A stretch of DNA of 64,000 nt from Acidobacteriota bacterium (GTDB lineage Bacteria > Acidobacteriota > Blastocatellia > Chloracidobacteriales > JADJPF01): assembly GCA_016213785.1 (NCBI GenBank), contig JACQZQ010000100.1:1-64000 (forward strand), read 5' to 3'. The translations under genes and the position numbers were made by a program. A model generated the notes under the pieces. It did not search any database and was not told the origin of the DNA. It worked only from the letters and a program-made list of their open reading frames with translations. Shown one piece after another: positions 1 through 9,182 of this stretch (position 1 is its first letter; every line of letters begins with the position of its first letter).

Positions 1-110
1 CTTTGATTGAACGCATGTTGCCCAAAAGCATTCATGCTGTCACTTCTAAAGGCTTTGAGCTTAAGTGCGCTCTTTTTGTCTTAGCTCTTTCTTTTAACTT
101 TTTTGCTTAG
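1..110 (+). mobile_element. 3' end of a transposase gene (IS982-like by C-terminal motif), truncated by window edge
   Basis: Frame 3 reads LIERMLPKSIHAVTSKGFELKCALFVLALSFNFFA* (3-110), resembling the C-terminus of IS982-type transposases; family from memory. Confidence 0.5.
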
Positions 111-668
111 GTCGCAACTTGGACTAATATATTTTCTTTAGTAGTAATGGCGCATCTTAAGTTACAAGAAACCAAAGATAATATAAATGAGCGTTATAAA
201 TGGAAAAGAAACCTAATAAAGATGTTGTATCAAAGGGGATATAACAAAGAAAAAATTCTAGAACTATTTCATTTCTTAGATTGGTTAATTATTTTGCCTG
301 AAGATTTAGAACAAAAGTTAGATCAGGAATTAGAGGAATTTGAAGGAGGTAATCATATGCCTTATATTACTGGTATTGAACGTAGAGCTACTCAAAGAGG
401 CTTAGAGCAAGGTTTAGAACAAGGTCGTCAAGAAGGTCGTCAAGAAGGTCGTCAAGAAGGTCGTCAAGAAGGTCGTCAAGAAGGAGAAAAGCAAATTGTA
501 ATACGATTATTAAGAAAAAAATTAGGCGAACTAGAGCCACCATTACTAGAAAACCTAGAAACCTTGTTAATAGAGGAATTAGAAGAGCTTAGCGATGCAA
601 TACTTGACTTCCAAAGTAAAAAAGATTTGTCAGTTTGGTTAGAGAGTAGAAAAAATAAACCCATTTAG
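111..668 (+). pseudogene. Rpn/DUF4351-family (PD-(D/E)XK transposase-like) protein, probably 5'-truncated
   Basis: Homology-like reading VATWTNIFSLVVMAHLKLQETK... continues in frame upstream of the ATG at 147 to the transposase stop at 108-110; (QEGR)n linker and C-terminal LGELEPPLLENLETL...ELEELSDAILDF typical of the family. Confidence 0.6.
423..482 (+). repeat. 5 perfect tandem copies of 12-bp ggtcgtcaagaa (encodes GRQE)
   Basis: Direct reading of 423-482. Confidence 0.95.
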
Positions 669-712
669 CTAATGGAAATAGACCTAGTATAAAGAATAAG
701 GAGATATCAATA

Positions 713-889
713 ATGGCATCATGGTCAATTGGAGCAGTACTACTATTAGTAGTAATTGGCATAGTTTTATGGATTACCTATAAAATTACTAGTTTTATTA
801 CTAGGTTAATTATTTGGGCAGTATCGTTTTTAACTTTTGCTGGGTTTGTTGCTTATCTGCTTTTTAAGTATGGCATTCTCAAATTCTAA
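713..889 (+). CDS. small membrane protein, 58 aa (not in ORF track)
   Basis: ATG 713, stop 887-889; MASWSIGAVLLLVVIGIVLWITYKITSFITRLIIWAVSFLTFAGFVAYLLFKYGILKF; upstream aaggag RBS. Confidence 0.65.
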   Translation: MASWSIGAVLLLVVIGIVLWITYKITSFITRLIIWAVSFLTFAGFVAYLLFKYGILKF

Positions 890-941
890 ATCTCAAAATT
901 TTTAAAATTAGGAAAACCGATATCCTAGGGAGCAAAACTTA

Positions 942-2996
942 ATGTTATTAACACTTCAACGTACAATAAAAACTCAACTTCAAGTAGCAGTTAAAAAGAT
1001 TTTTGAACTAGAGCTAGAACTAGCTGATATTACGGCAGAGTATCCACCAAAAACAGAACTAGGAGACTTAGCTTTTCCAATTGCTTTTGAAATAGCAAAA
1101 CGCTTAAAAGCTTCTACAGGAACTAAACAGAACCCACGCCAACTTGCTGATAAGTTGCGAAATGAGCTATCAACAATTAATGGTGTAAGTCGTGTAGAAA
1201 CAGCAGGAGCAGGATATATTAATTTTTTCCTAGAACGTGGCAAAGTTTTTGATAGATTATTTAAATCAGAAAAATCGCTTAAGCTTGATGATATATCTGG
1301 TGGAAAACTTATTGTTGAACATACTAGCATTAACCCTAATAAAGCTGCACATATTGGGCATTTGCGTAATGCTGTATTAGGCGACACTATTGTAAGAATG
1401 CTTCAAGCTAGTGGTGAAACAGTAGAAATACATAATTATATTGATAATACAGGTGTTCAAGTTGCTGATGTGGTTGTAGGGTTTAAGTATCTGGAAAAAA
1501 AGTCTCTTGCAGAAATAGAAGCTATAAAAGAACGTTTTGATTATTATTGTTGGGATCTTTATGCACAAGTAGGGAAATTTTATGAAGAAAATCCTGAGAA
1601 TAAAAAGTTTCGTGCTCAAACCCTCCATGAAATTGAACATAATGAAGGAGAAACTGCTTTAGTTGCTGAACATGTGTCTAACCGAATTCTTAAAACCCAT
1701 TTAGATACAATGTGGCGCTTAGGTATTGCTTATGATGTACTTCCTAGAGAGAGCGATGTTTTGCACTTAAATTTTTGGCAAACAGCTTTTGAAAAATTAA
1801 AAGAAAAAGGCGCAATTTATTTTGAAACTGAAGGTAAGAACAAAGGCTGTTGGGTAATGAGAGCAGAGGATAGGGCAGAGAATGAAAACACTGCTCAAGA
1901 TGAAACAGAGTCTCAATATGAAGCAGATAAAATTCTAGTGAGATCAAATGGTACAGTTACTTATACAGGTAAAGATATTGCTTACCACTTATGGAAGCTA
2001 GGGCAGCTAGGCTTAGATTTTGAGTATCGACCTTTTTCTACTTATCCCAATGGTAAAATTGTTTGGATTACTACTGCTAAAGAATCAGCAGAAAACCGTA
2101 AAGATTTAGGATTTGGCAATGGTGTTGCATATTTTAATGTAATTGATGTAGGGCAATCCTACCCACAAGCTTATGTAAAACTTGGGGTTAAATTATTATC
2201 TACAGATAATAGAATTGATCGTAGTGCTCATTTAGCTTATGAAAAAGTAGTATTAACACCTTCTAGTGCTAAAGAACTAGGTTATGAGCTTTCAGAAGAA
2301 GATAGTAAGCGAACTCAAGTTAGTATGTCTGGACGTAAAGGCTTAGGTGTAAAAGCTGATGATTTGATTGATAAATCTAAAGAAAAAGTTCTTGCCAAAA
2401 TAAACTCAAATCCTGATTATTCGGATGTTTCTTTAGAAGAACGCGAAGATATATCTCAAAGAATTGCGGTAAGTGGCTTAAGGTATTTTCTATTAAAATA
2501 TACCCGAAGCTCAGTAATAGCTTTTGATTTTGAAGAGGCTTTAGCTTTTCAAGGCGAAACAGGAGTTTATTTACTTTATGCAGTAGTTAGAGTTAATAGC
2601 ATGTTCCGTAATTTAACAGAAAAAGGGAAAAGCTTAAAAGTTAATTTAACAGAAAGCCAAATTAATGATTTATTTTCGCTTAAAGATGAATTAACTGGTT
2701 GGGATGGTAATTATCTTTGGGCGATTGTCTATCTTGCAAGTAGATTACAAGACACTCTACGCCTTTCTATAAACTCGCTTGAGCCAACTCACTTAGCTAA
2801 ATATGCTTACGATTTAGCAAGAAGCTTTAGCCATTTTTATGCTGTCAAAAAAGAAGGTAAATATATTTATAAAGTAATAGATGAAACAGACTCCTTACGT
2901 TATCAACTCTTAGTTGCTTTATCTGATTATGTACGTCGTCAACTTGAACAAGCATTATGGATTTTAACAGGCGTTGAGCCTGTAGAAAAAATGTAA
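942..2996 (+). CDS. argS: arginyl-tRNA synthetase
   Basis: VEHTSINPNKAAHIGHLRNAVLGD (HIGH-type motif), MSGRKGLGVKADDL, C-terminal DALR anticodon-binding region. Confidence 0.93.
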   Translation: MLLTLQRTIKTQLQVAVKKIFELELELADITAEYPPKTELGDLAFPIAFEIAKRLKASTGTKQNPRQLADKLRNELSTINGVSRVETAGAGYINFFLERGKVFDRLFKSEKSLKLDDISGGKLIVEHTSINPNKAAHIGHLRNAVLGDTIVRMLQASGETVEIHNYIDNTGVQVADVVVGFKYLEKKSLAEIEAIKERFDYYCWDLYAQVGKFYEENPENKKFRAQTLHEIEHNEGETALVAEHVSNRILKTHLDTMWRLGIAYDVLPRESDVLHLNFWQTAFEKLKEKGAIYFETEGKNKGCWVMRAEDRAENENTAQDETESQYEADKILVRSNGTVTYTGKDIAYHLWKLGQLGLDFEYRPFSTYPNGKIVWITTAKESAENRKDLGFGNGVAYFNVIDVGQSYPQAYVKLGVKLLSTDNRIDRSAHLAYEKVVLTPSSAKELGYELSEEDSKRTQVSMSGRKGLGVKADDLIDKSKEKVLAKINSNPDYSDVSLEEREDISQRIAVSGLRYFLLKYTRSSVIAFDFEEALAFQGETGVYLLYAVVRVNSMFRNLTEKGKSLKVNLTESQINDLFSLKDELTGWDGNYLWAIVYLASRLQDTLRLSINSLEPTHLAKYAYDLARSFSHFYAVKKEGKYIYKVIDETDSLRYQLLVALSDYVRRQLEQALWILTGVEPVEKM

Positions 2997-3014
2997 CAGG
3001 CTAGATTATAGGTT

Positions 3015-3044
3015 ATAGGGATAAGCTGATGTAGTTATCCCTAT
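3015..3044 (+). terminator. hairpin after argS
   Basis: atagggataa / ttatccctat, 10-bp perfect stem, followed by AT-rich tract. Confidence 0.5.
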
Positions 3045-3067
3045 TATATTTATATAGGGAAAAAATA

Positions 3068-3961
3068 ATGTTTGTTATTACCAATTTAGACCAAGCGCAA
3101 AAAATAAATCTTGCTGATTTAGCTAATAGAATAGAACCTCAAAAGGTTTTAATGTGTCGGCCAACTTATTTTGAAGTTAAAGATGTAAAAAACGTTTTTA
3201 TGGAGGGTAATTTAGGAAAAGTTGACTTTGAGCTAGCTCAAAGTCAATGGCAAGAGTTAGTGAATACTTTTCAAAAGTTAGGCAAAGAAGTTTCTATTAT
3301 TGATGCTGTAGCAGATTTAGAAGATATGGTATTTGCTGCTAATCAGGCTTTACCAGGGCTAGATGAAAATAATAATCCTTATGTTTTGCTCTCTAATATG
3401 CGTCACCCTTCGCGGCGCAAGGAAGTCCCTTATTATAAAAGTTGGTTTGAAGAAAGAAATTATCGGGTTTTCACTCTAGAAGATTCTGAATTACTTTTTG
3501 AAGGTCAAGGAGACGGGATTTGGCATCCAGCAAAGAAAATGCTTTGGGGCGGTTATGGGCATCGTACTAACTTAAAAGCTTATGAGGAAATAGCTAAAAA
3601 ACTATCAGTTCCAATTATAGCTCTAGAGTTACATACTAATGAGTTTTATCATTTAGATACTTGTTTTTGTGTGCTAGATCCAAACACAGTTTTGATCTAT
3701 AGTGAGGCATTTACTACATCAGGACTGGAATTGATACACCATTTTTTCCAAAATGTTATTGAAGTAACAAGCGATGATGCTAGCCAAAACTTTGCTTGTA
3801 ATGCACATGTCCTTGATTATAAAACTGTAGTCATTCAAAAAGGGGCTGTAAGTACAGTTAATAAACTTCTTGGCAAGGGCTTTAATGTAATAGAACTTGA
3901 CACAGGTGAATTTATTAAGTCTGGTGGTAGTGTATTTTGCTTAAAAGTAATGATTTATTGA
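3068..3961 (+). CDS. amidinotransferase/dimethylarginine dimethylaminohydrolase-like (arginine deiminase fold)
   Basis: ELHTNEFYHLDTCFCVL and C-terminal GGSVFCL catalytic Cys context. Confidence 0.75.
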   Translation: MFVITNLDQAQKINLADLANRIEPQKVLMCRPTYFEVKDVKNVFMEGNLGKVDFELAQSQWQELVNTFQKLGKEVSIIDAVADLEDMVFAANQALPGLDENNNPYVLLSNMRHPSRRKEVPYYKSWFEERNYRVFTLEDSELLFEGQGDGIWHPAKKMLWGGYGHRTNLKAYEEIAKKLSVPIIALELHTNEFYHLDTCFCVLDPNTVLIYSEAFTTSGLELIHHFFQNVIEVTSDDASQNFACNAHVLDYKTVVIQKGAVSTVNKLLGKGFNVIELDTGEFIKSGGSVFCLKVMIY

Positions 3962-3962
3962 T

Positions 3963-5738
3963 ATGTTACGAGCTAATGATGAAATTGGGCCTTATACTCT
4001 AGTTCGTCAATTAGGACGAGGTGCTTTTGGAGTAGTTTGGCTAGCTGAACGTCGTGGAAAACTGGCTACTACACAAGTAGCCGTAAAATTCTCTATAGAT
4101 GAAGAACCTGATATAGAAGAAATTACTAAAGAATCTCATCTGTGGGCAACCTTAGGTAAACATCCAAATATCCTACCAATAATTGAAGCTGAAATTTATG
4201 GAGAATATGTTGTTGTTGTAAGTGAGTTTGCTCCAGATGGCTCGCTAGATAGCTGGTTAAAGCGTCATGGAGGTAGTGCTCCAAGTGTTGAATCGGCCTT
4301 AAGGATGGGAGTAGGGATTTTATTAGGGTTAGAACATCTACACTCAAGAGATATAATTCATAGAGATCTTAAACCTGCAAATATTTTATTACAGGGCGAT
4401 ACTCCTAGACTTGCTGATTTTGGTTTGGCTCGTATGCTAAAAGCTACAGCTAAAACAAGTAATATTGCTGGTACTCCCACCTATATGTCTCCTGAGTCTT
4501 TTGATGGAGATAGGTCTATTCAAACCGATATTTGGGCAGTAGGTGTTATGCTCTATCAACTTTTAACTGGTTCCTTGCCTTTTGATAATATTGGTATGGC
4601 TTTAATGAAGTCTATACTTATTGATGAGCCAAAACCATTACCAGACAATATTCCTATTACAACTAGAGAAATTGTTTCTAAAGCACTACAAAAAGACCCT
4701 GTAAAGCGTTTTTCTTCTGCTCAAGAAATGAGACAAGATTTAGAAAATTGTTTGTTTCAAACTAACTCAGATACCCTAAAACAACCTATAGAGTTATATG
4801 CAGATTTACCTAATCTAAGTAGATCTGATTTTGAAGAACTAACAGCTAACACAATGACTCAGGTAGAGGATCTTAATGATGCATCTTCAGGCAAACCAAA
4901 ACTATTTTTTGAATTTGATGTTTTAGTCCTAGAACATGATGGAGCAGTAAGAAAACGCTATGTGCGTCAAAATAGGTATTTTGTCGAGGAGCTAGATCAA
5001 AAAAATTATTTAGAAATGGTTTATATTCCTAAAGGAATTTTTTTAATGGGTTCACCAGACTATGAAATAGGGCACTCTAGCGATGAAAGCCCATTACATG
5101 AAGTAAATATAGAACCTTTTTATATAAGTAAAACAACTATTACTCAAGCTCAATGGCGTGTAGTTGCATCTTGGCCTAAAGTAAAACGTAAATTGAGTTT
5201 AGACCCCTCTCATAGTAAAGGGGATAAATTTCCAGTAGAGCAAGTTTCTTGGGAAGAAGCTATGGAATTTTGTGCGCGTTTATCAGAAAAAACAGGTAGA
5301 GTTTTTAGGCTTCCTAGCGAAGCAGAGTGGGAATATGCTTGTCGTGCTGGTACAACAACTCCTTTTTCCTTAGGTGATACAATTACAACAGATTTAGTTA
5401 ATTACAATGGAAATATGCCTTATGCCCAAGGGCCAAAAGGAGTTTTTCGCCGTCATACTGTTGAAGTTGCAAACATGGTTGTAGCTAATGCTTTTGGACT
5501 CTTTGATATGCATGGTAATGTTTGGGAGTGGTGTTTAGATACTTATCAAAGTAGTTATGAAAATGCCCCTAATGATGGGAAAGAATGGCAAATAGAGTCT
5601 AGTACTGGTATGGGCTGGAAAGTATTACGGGGAGGGGCTTGGAATGTAGGGAGTGCTAATTGCCGCTCAGCATCACGCTTTAAGCTTATACCAGATATTA
5701 AACCTCACTATGTTGGGTTTCGTGTAGTTGTAATCTAA
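3963..5738 (+). CDS. Ser/Thr protein kinase fused to C-terminal formylglycine-generating-enzyme/sulfatase-modifying-factor domain
   Basis: GRGAFGVVWLAE, HRDLKPANILL, DFGLAR; C-term MVYIPKGIFLMGSPDYEIG...RLPSEAEWEYACRAGT...NVWEWCLDTY...VLRGGAWN...VGFRVV. Confidence 0.88.
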   Translation: MLRANDEIGPYTLVRQLGRGAFGVVWLAERRGKLATTQVAVKFSIDEEPDIEEITKESHLWATLGKHPNILPIIEAEIYGEYVVVVSEFAPDGSLDSWLKRHGGSAPSVESALRMGVGILLGLEHLHSRDIIHRDLKPANILLQGDTPRLADFGLARMLKATAKTSNIAGTPTYMSPESFDGDRSIQTDIWAVGVMLYQLLTGSLPFDNIGMALMKSILIDEPKPLPDNIPITTREIVSKALQKDPVKRFSSAQEMRQDLENCLFQTNSDTLKQPIELYADLPNLSRSDFEELTANTMTQVEDLNDASSGKPKLFFEFDVLVLEHDGAVRKRYVRQNRYFVEELDQKNYLEMVYIPKGIFLMGSPDYEIGHSSDESPLHEVNIEPFYISKTTITQAQWRVVASWPKVKRKLSLDPSHSKGDKFPVEQVSWEEAMEFCARLSEKTGRVFRLPSEAEWEYACRAGTTTPFSLGDTITTDLVNYNGNMPYAQGPKGVFRRHTVEVANMVVANAFGLFDMHGNVWEWCLDTYQSSYENAPNDGKEWQIESSTGMGWKVLRGGAWNVGSANCRSASRFKLIPDIKPHYVGFRVVVI

Positions 5739-5792
5739 TTTATAAAATTTATAAAATTAACTTTTTAGTATTATTGCTTAATAACATTATAA

Positions 5793-6704
5793 ATGTCAAA
5801 AAAACAAATCTACTTAGCTCTAGGACTAGGAATAATTTGTATCTCGGCTTCTGGTATTTTAGTTAAAATATTAGAAATCAGACAATTACCACTTTTAGGG
5901 GTAGCTACTTATCGAATGTTTTTTGCTGCACTTATATTGTCTTTACCTGCCCTAGCCTTAAAGAGAGAAGAAATAACAAAATTAAAACTTAAAGACATAG
6001 TTTCTTTAATTCTAGCAGGGCTTTTTTTAGCACTACATTTTGGTACTTGGACGCTTTCAGTAGCTTATATTCCTGTTGCTCGCTCAGTTTTACTTGTAAC
6101 TTGCCACCCTATTTTTACTGCACTTGCAAGTCGCTTGGTTTTTAAAGAAAAATTTTCCTTACGTAATTTAATTGCAATAATGATAGCTTTTAGCGGAATA
6201 ATTGTAATTCTTTCAGAGTCTATAGGTGATTTAGCCAGAGTAAAAAGTTCCTTAAAAGGGGATTTATTAGCTTTAAGTGGAGCTATTACTATTGTTGGTT
6301 ATATTATTCTTGGTAAAAAATTACGCTCAAAAATGGGAGTTGTAAGCTATGCAGGCTCGGTTTACACTATTTGCACAGCTTTTTTACTACCTACAGCTTT
6401 AATAGTAGGTGCTAGCCCTAGTATATTTAGCAATTCAGATTATTTAGTGTTAATAGGGTTAGCTATTATACCTACTATTGGAGGACATACAGTTTTTAAC
6501 TTGCTATTAAAGGATGTTAGCGCTACTTTAATATCTGTTGCATTTTTAGGTGAACCGTTAGGGGCTGCATTACTTGCTTGGTTAATTTTTGGAGAAATCC
6601 CTACGCTGGTTACATTTATTGGAGGTGGTTTTGTGCTTGCAGGTATTTACTTTGTTCAACTAAACCCACCATCAAAAAATATTTTGCCTAAAGAAAATAA
6701 TTAA
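5793..6704 (+). CDS. EamA/DMT-family transporter
   Basis: About 10 hydrophobic segments, duplicated EamA-like halves. Confidence 0.8.
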   Translation: MSKKQIYLALGLGIICISASGILVKILEIRQLPLLGVATYRMFFAALILSLPALALKREEITKLKLKDIVSLILAGLFLALHFGTWTLSVAYIPVARSVLLVTCHPIFTALASRLVFKEKFSLRNLIAIMIAFSGIIVILSESIGDLARVKSSLKGDLLALSGAITIVGYIILGKKLRSKMGVVSYAGSVYTICTAFLLPTALIVGASPSIFSNSDYLVLIGLAIIPTIGGHTVFNLLLKDVSATLISVAFLGEPLGAALLAWLIFGEIPTLVTFIGGGFVLAGIYFVQLNPPSKNILPKENN

Positions 6705-6741
6705 GTTTGACTATAGAGAATTTTTAATTATTGTTAAGATT

Positions 6742-7689
6742 ATGGCAAACAATTTTCAAGTTAAAACAAAATCTAAATCTCTGCGTTGCGAAATTTGTCA
6801 TCAAGTAGACCAATTTGATGTAGAAACCGAAACTTGTTTGCGTTGTCAGGCACTAGTTATTTCTAACCTACTTCCTCAACAAAGTAATAATCACTTTCAG
6901 GATTGGATGGTTAATCTAGGCTCACTAAGCTCAGATATGCCTTTTCCTAGTAGAGAGCTTTTTACTATCTTAAGACAAGCCCTAGGGCTTTATTGGAAAA
7001 AGTTTTTACTCTTTTTTAGCCTTACCTTAAGCGTACTTTTCCCTTTGGCTTTTTTAACAGAAAATCTTGTCCATTATCAGCTTGGGATAAAAGACCCACT
7101 TTACTCGCTAATCATTATGTATGGTATTCCTTTTCTATTTATTCCACTTGCAGTAGGAGCAATAAACCTAGCTGTTTTTGACCATCAACGAGGCGAACAA
7201 AGTTCTTTTCTTTCTCTTTATCGTAGACTTTTAGGGCATGGGTTTAAGTTTGTTATTACTTCTGTTGTAGGACAAATTTATCAACTTGTAGGTTTTCTCT
7301 TCTGTTGGCTAGGTGTGCTTTATACTTATCCTAGTGGAGCATTTGCTTCAGAAACAGCTATAGTCGAGCAAAAATATGGAATAAGCGCCTTAAAAGCTAG
7401 TCATAAAATTGGAATGCGTATTCCTATTTTTTTATTATTCTTAGGGCTATTTAATTGGGCTATACCTAAATTTGGCTCAAATTTTATTGCTCAAACCATT
7501 GGTGATAAAGCACTCTACTATGGAATCAGTTTAAGTGACTTAACTTATATTGGTTTAACTAGTTTACAAATATTAGTCTTTCCTTTGTTTTTAATTATTA
7601 AAATGCTGATATACTTGCGCTTACGCCCTCAAGAGCAAGAAAATTCTCAACCTACAAATTCTAGTGGCTCAACATTCCGATTAAGATAA
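6742..7689 (+). CDS. membrane protein with N-terminal zinc ribbon
   Basis: CEICHQ...CLRCQAL followed by several TM segments. Confidence 0.5.
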   Translation: MANNFQVKTKSKSLRCEICHQVDQFDVETETCLRCQALVISNLLPQQSNNHFQDWMVNLGSLSSDMPFPSRELFTILRQALGLYWKKFLLFFSLTLSVLFPLAFLTENLVHYQLGIKDPLYSLIIMYGIPFLFIPLAVGAINLAVFDHQRGEQSSFLSLYRRLLGHGFKFVITSVVGQIYQLVGFLFCWLGVLYTYPSGAFASETAIVEQKYGISALKASHKIGMRIPIFLLFLGLFNWAIPKFGSNFIAQTIGDKALYYGISLSDLTYIGLTSLQILVFPLFLIIKMLIYLRLRPQEQENSQPTNSSGSTFRLR

Positions 7690-7707
7690 ATTAATTACTA
7701 CATATTT

Positions 7708-9171
7708 ATGGATACAGTAAAGAAACCTGCTAAAGCTAAGAGTGATCCTTGGACAGGAAAAGTAATAGCTGAAAAATATAAGCTAGAAACTTTAATTGGT
7801 TCTGGTGGAATGGGGTCTGTTTATCTAGGAAAACACCTACAACTTGGCCGCACTGTAGCAGTTAAAGTAATGAATCCTGATATTGCTAGTGATAAAACTG
7901 CTGCTGCTCGCTTTATTCGTGAAGCTAAAGCCTCAGCTAAACTAGAACATCCAAACACTGTTACTATTCATGACTTTGGTATGATGGATAGTAATGCTGG
8001 GGCTTTTATCGTAATGGAATATATTACAGGGCAAACCTTGCGTAAGTATCTAGCTACCAATGGCCCTATAACTTTAGAAAAAGCTTTAGAATGGTTTGTT
8101 CCAATATGTGATGCTATAGAAACTGCACACCAAAAAGGCATTGTTCATCGAGATCTTAAGCCAGAAAATATTATGCTTAAAATGCTAGGAGAAGAAATAG
8201 TTATAAAAGTAGTAGATTTTGGTTTAGCTAAAATAACAACTGATAGTGGGGTTTCTATCTCGCAAAAACTAACGCAAACAGGTGAATTTATGGGTACGCC
8301 TCAATATATGGCACCAGAAGTTTATGATGGGGAAATGGCAGATAACCGTGCAGATATTTATGCTCTAGGAATTATTCTTTATGAAATGATTACAGGTAAA
8401 GTTCCTTTTTCTGGATCTGTACAAAATATTATTTCAGGACATCTTTTTAGGGAACCGCCTCCTGTTATTAATATCAATCCAAACCTACCACTAAACCTAG
8501 ACCAAGTGCTTAAGCTAGCCTTAGAAAAAAGACGTGAAAATCGTATTAGTAGCGCTCTTGAATTTGCAAAAGCTTTTAAGAGTGTAGTTGAACCTAATAA
8601 TAAGGTTAAGCTAGTAGGCGTAAATGACAGACCTAGTATAGTTAGTAGTGCTCTAAATGCTATAGATAGAGGAAATAATGCTAATACAGGAGTAAATTTA
8701 CTTGAAAATACATCACAAAATAGACTGGCTGCGCCTACTTTAGTAGATCTGTCTGATAATCTTCCAACTTTACAAGATTCTATTCCAAAAACAGCTAAAG
8801 TTGAGATACAAAATATTGATAATGCTAAAGAAAACCAAATGTCTTTCTCTAAAGAAGAAAGTGTAAGTTTAAGCAATAGCCCTATATTAAAAGAAAAATT
8901 AAAAGAAAAATTAAAAGAAAAATTAAAAGAAAAACCTTGGATAGCTTTTGTTTTAGCAGGAGTAATATTTGTTATTTTAGTTGTTGTTATTTTTGTATTT
9001 AGAGCATTTTTAGGAAAGAGTGTTTCTCCAAGTTCAACAGAGTCTATAAATAATCCCTCTAATACTTCAAGCCCAACTCCTAGTGCTAAAAAAAGCTCTA
9101 GTAAAATACTTTCTGAAACTACACCAAAAACAGAAAAAGAAGTGCGTAAAGAAATAAAAAAGAATCAATAA
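7708..9171 (+). CDS. Ser/Thr protein kinase with C-terminal TM helix
   Basis: GSGGMGSVYLGKH, HRDLKPENIML, DFGLAK, TM WIAFVLAGVIFVILVVVIFVF. Confidence 0.88.
   Translation: MDTVKKPAKAKSDPWTGKVIAEKYKLETLIGSGGMGSVYLGKHLQLGRTVAVKVMNPDIASDKTAAARFIREAKASAKLEHPNTVTIHDFGMMDSNAGAFIVMEYITGQTLRKYLATNGPITLEKALEWFVPICDAIETAHQKGIVHRDLKPENIMLKMLGEEIVIKVVDFGLAKITTDSGVSISQKLTQTGEFMGTPQYMAPEVYDGEMADNRADIYALGIILYEMITGKVPFSGSVQNIISGHLFREPPPVININPNLPLNLDQVLKLALEKRRENRISSALEFAKAFKSVVEPNNKVKLVGVNDRPSIVSSALNAIDRGNNANTGVNLLENTSQNRLAAPTLVDLSDNLPTLQDSIPKTAKVEIQNIDNAKENQMSFSKEESVSLSNSPILKEKLKEKLKEKLKEKPWIAFVLAGVIFVILVVVIFVFRAFLGKSVSPSSTESINNPSNTSSPTPSAKKSSSKILSETTPKTEKEVRKEIKKNQ
8887..8934 (+). repeat. 4 perfect tandem copies of 12-bp ttaaaagaaaaa (LKEK) before the kinase TM helix
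   Basis: Direct reading. Confidence 0.95.
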
Positions 9172-9182
9172 GTTAGAATTAA

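Noticed and set aside
980-1387. Antisense ORFs (e.g. 980-1387, 8379-8876, 12059-12334, 37422-37676, 42130-42439)
   Set aside because: Lie opposite well-supported genes, have low-complexity or unfamiliar composition and no independent motif
3963-5738. FGE-sulfatase C-terminus as a diversity-generating retroelement target
   Set aside because: C-terminal LRGGAWN...GFRVV resembles DGR variable regions, but no reverse transcriptase ORF or template repeat was recognised in the window
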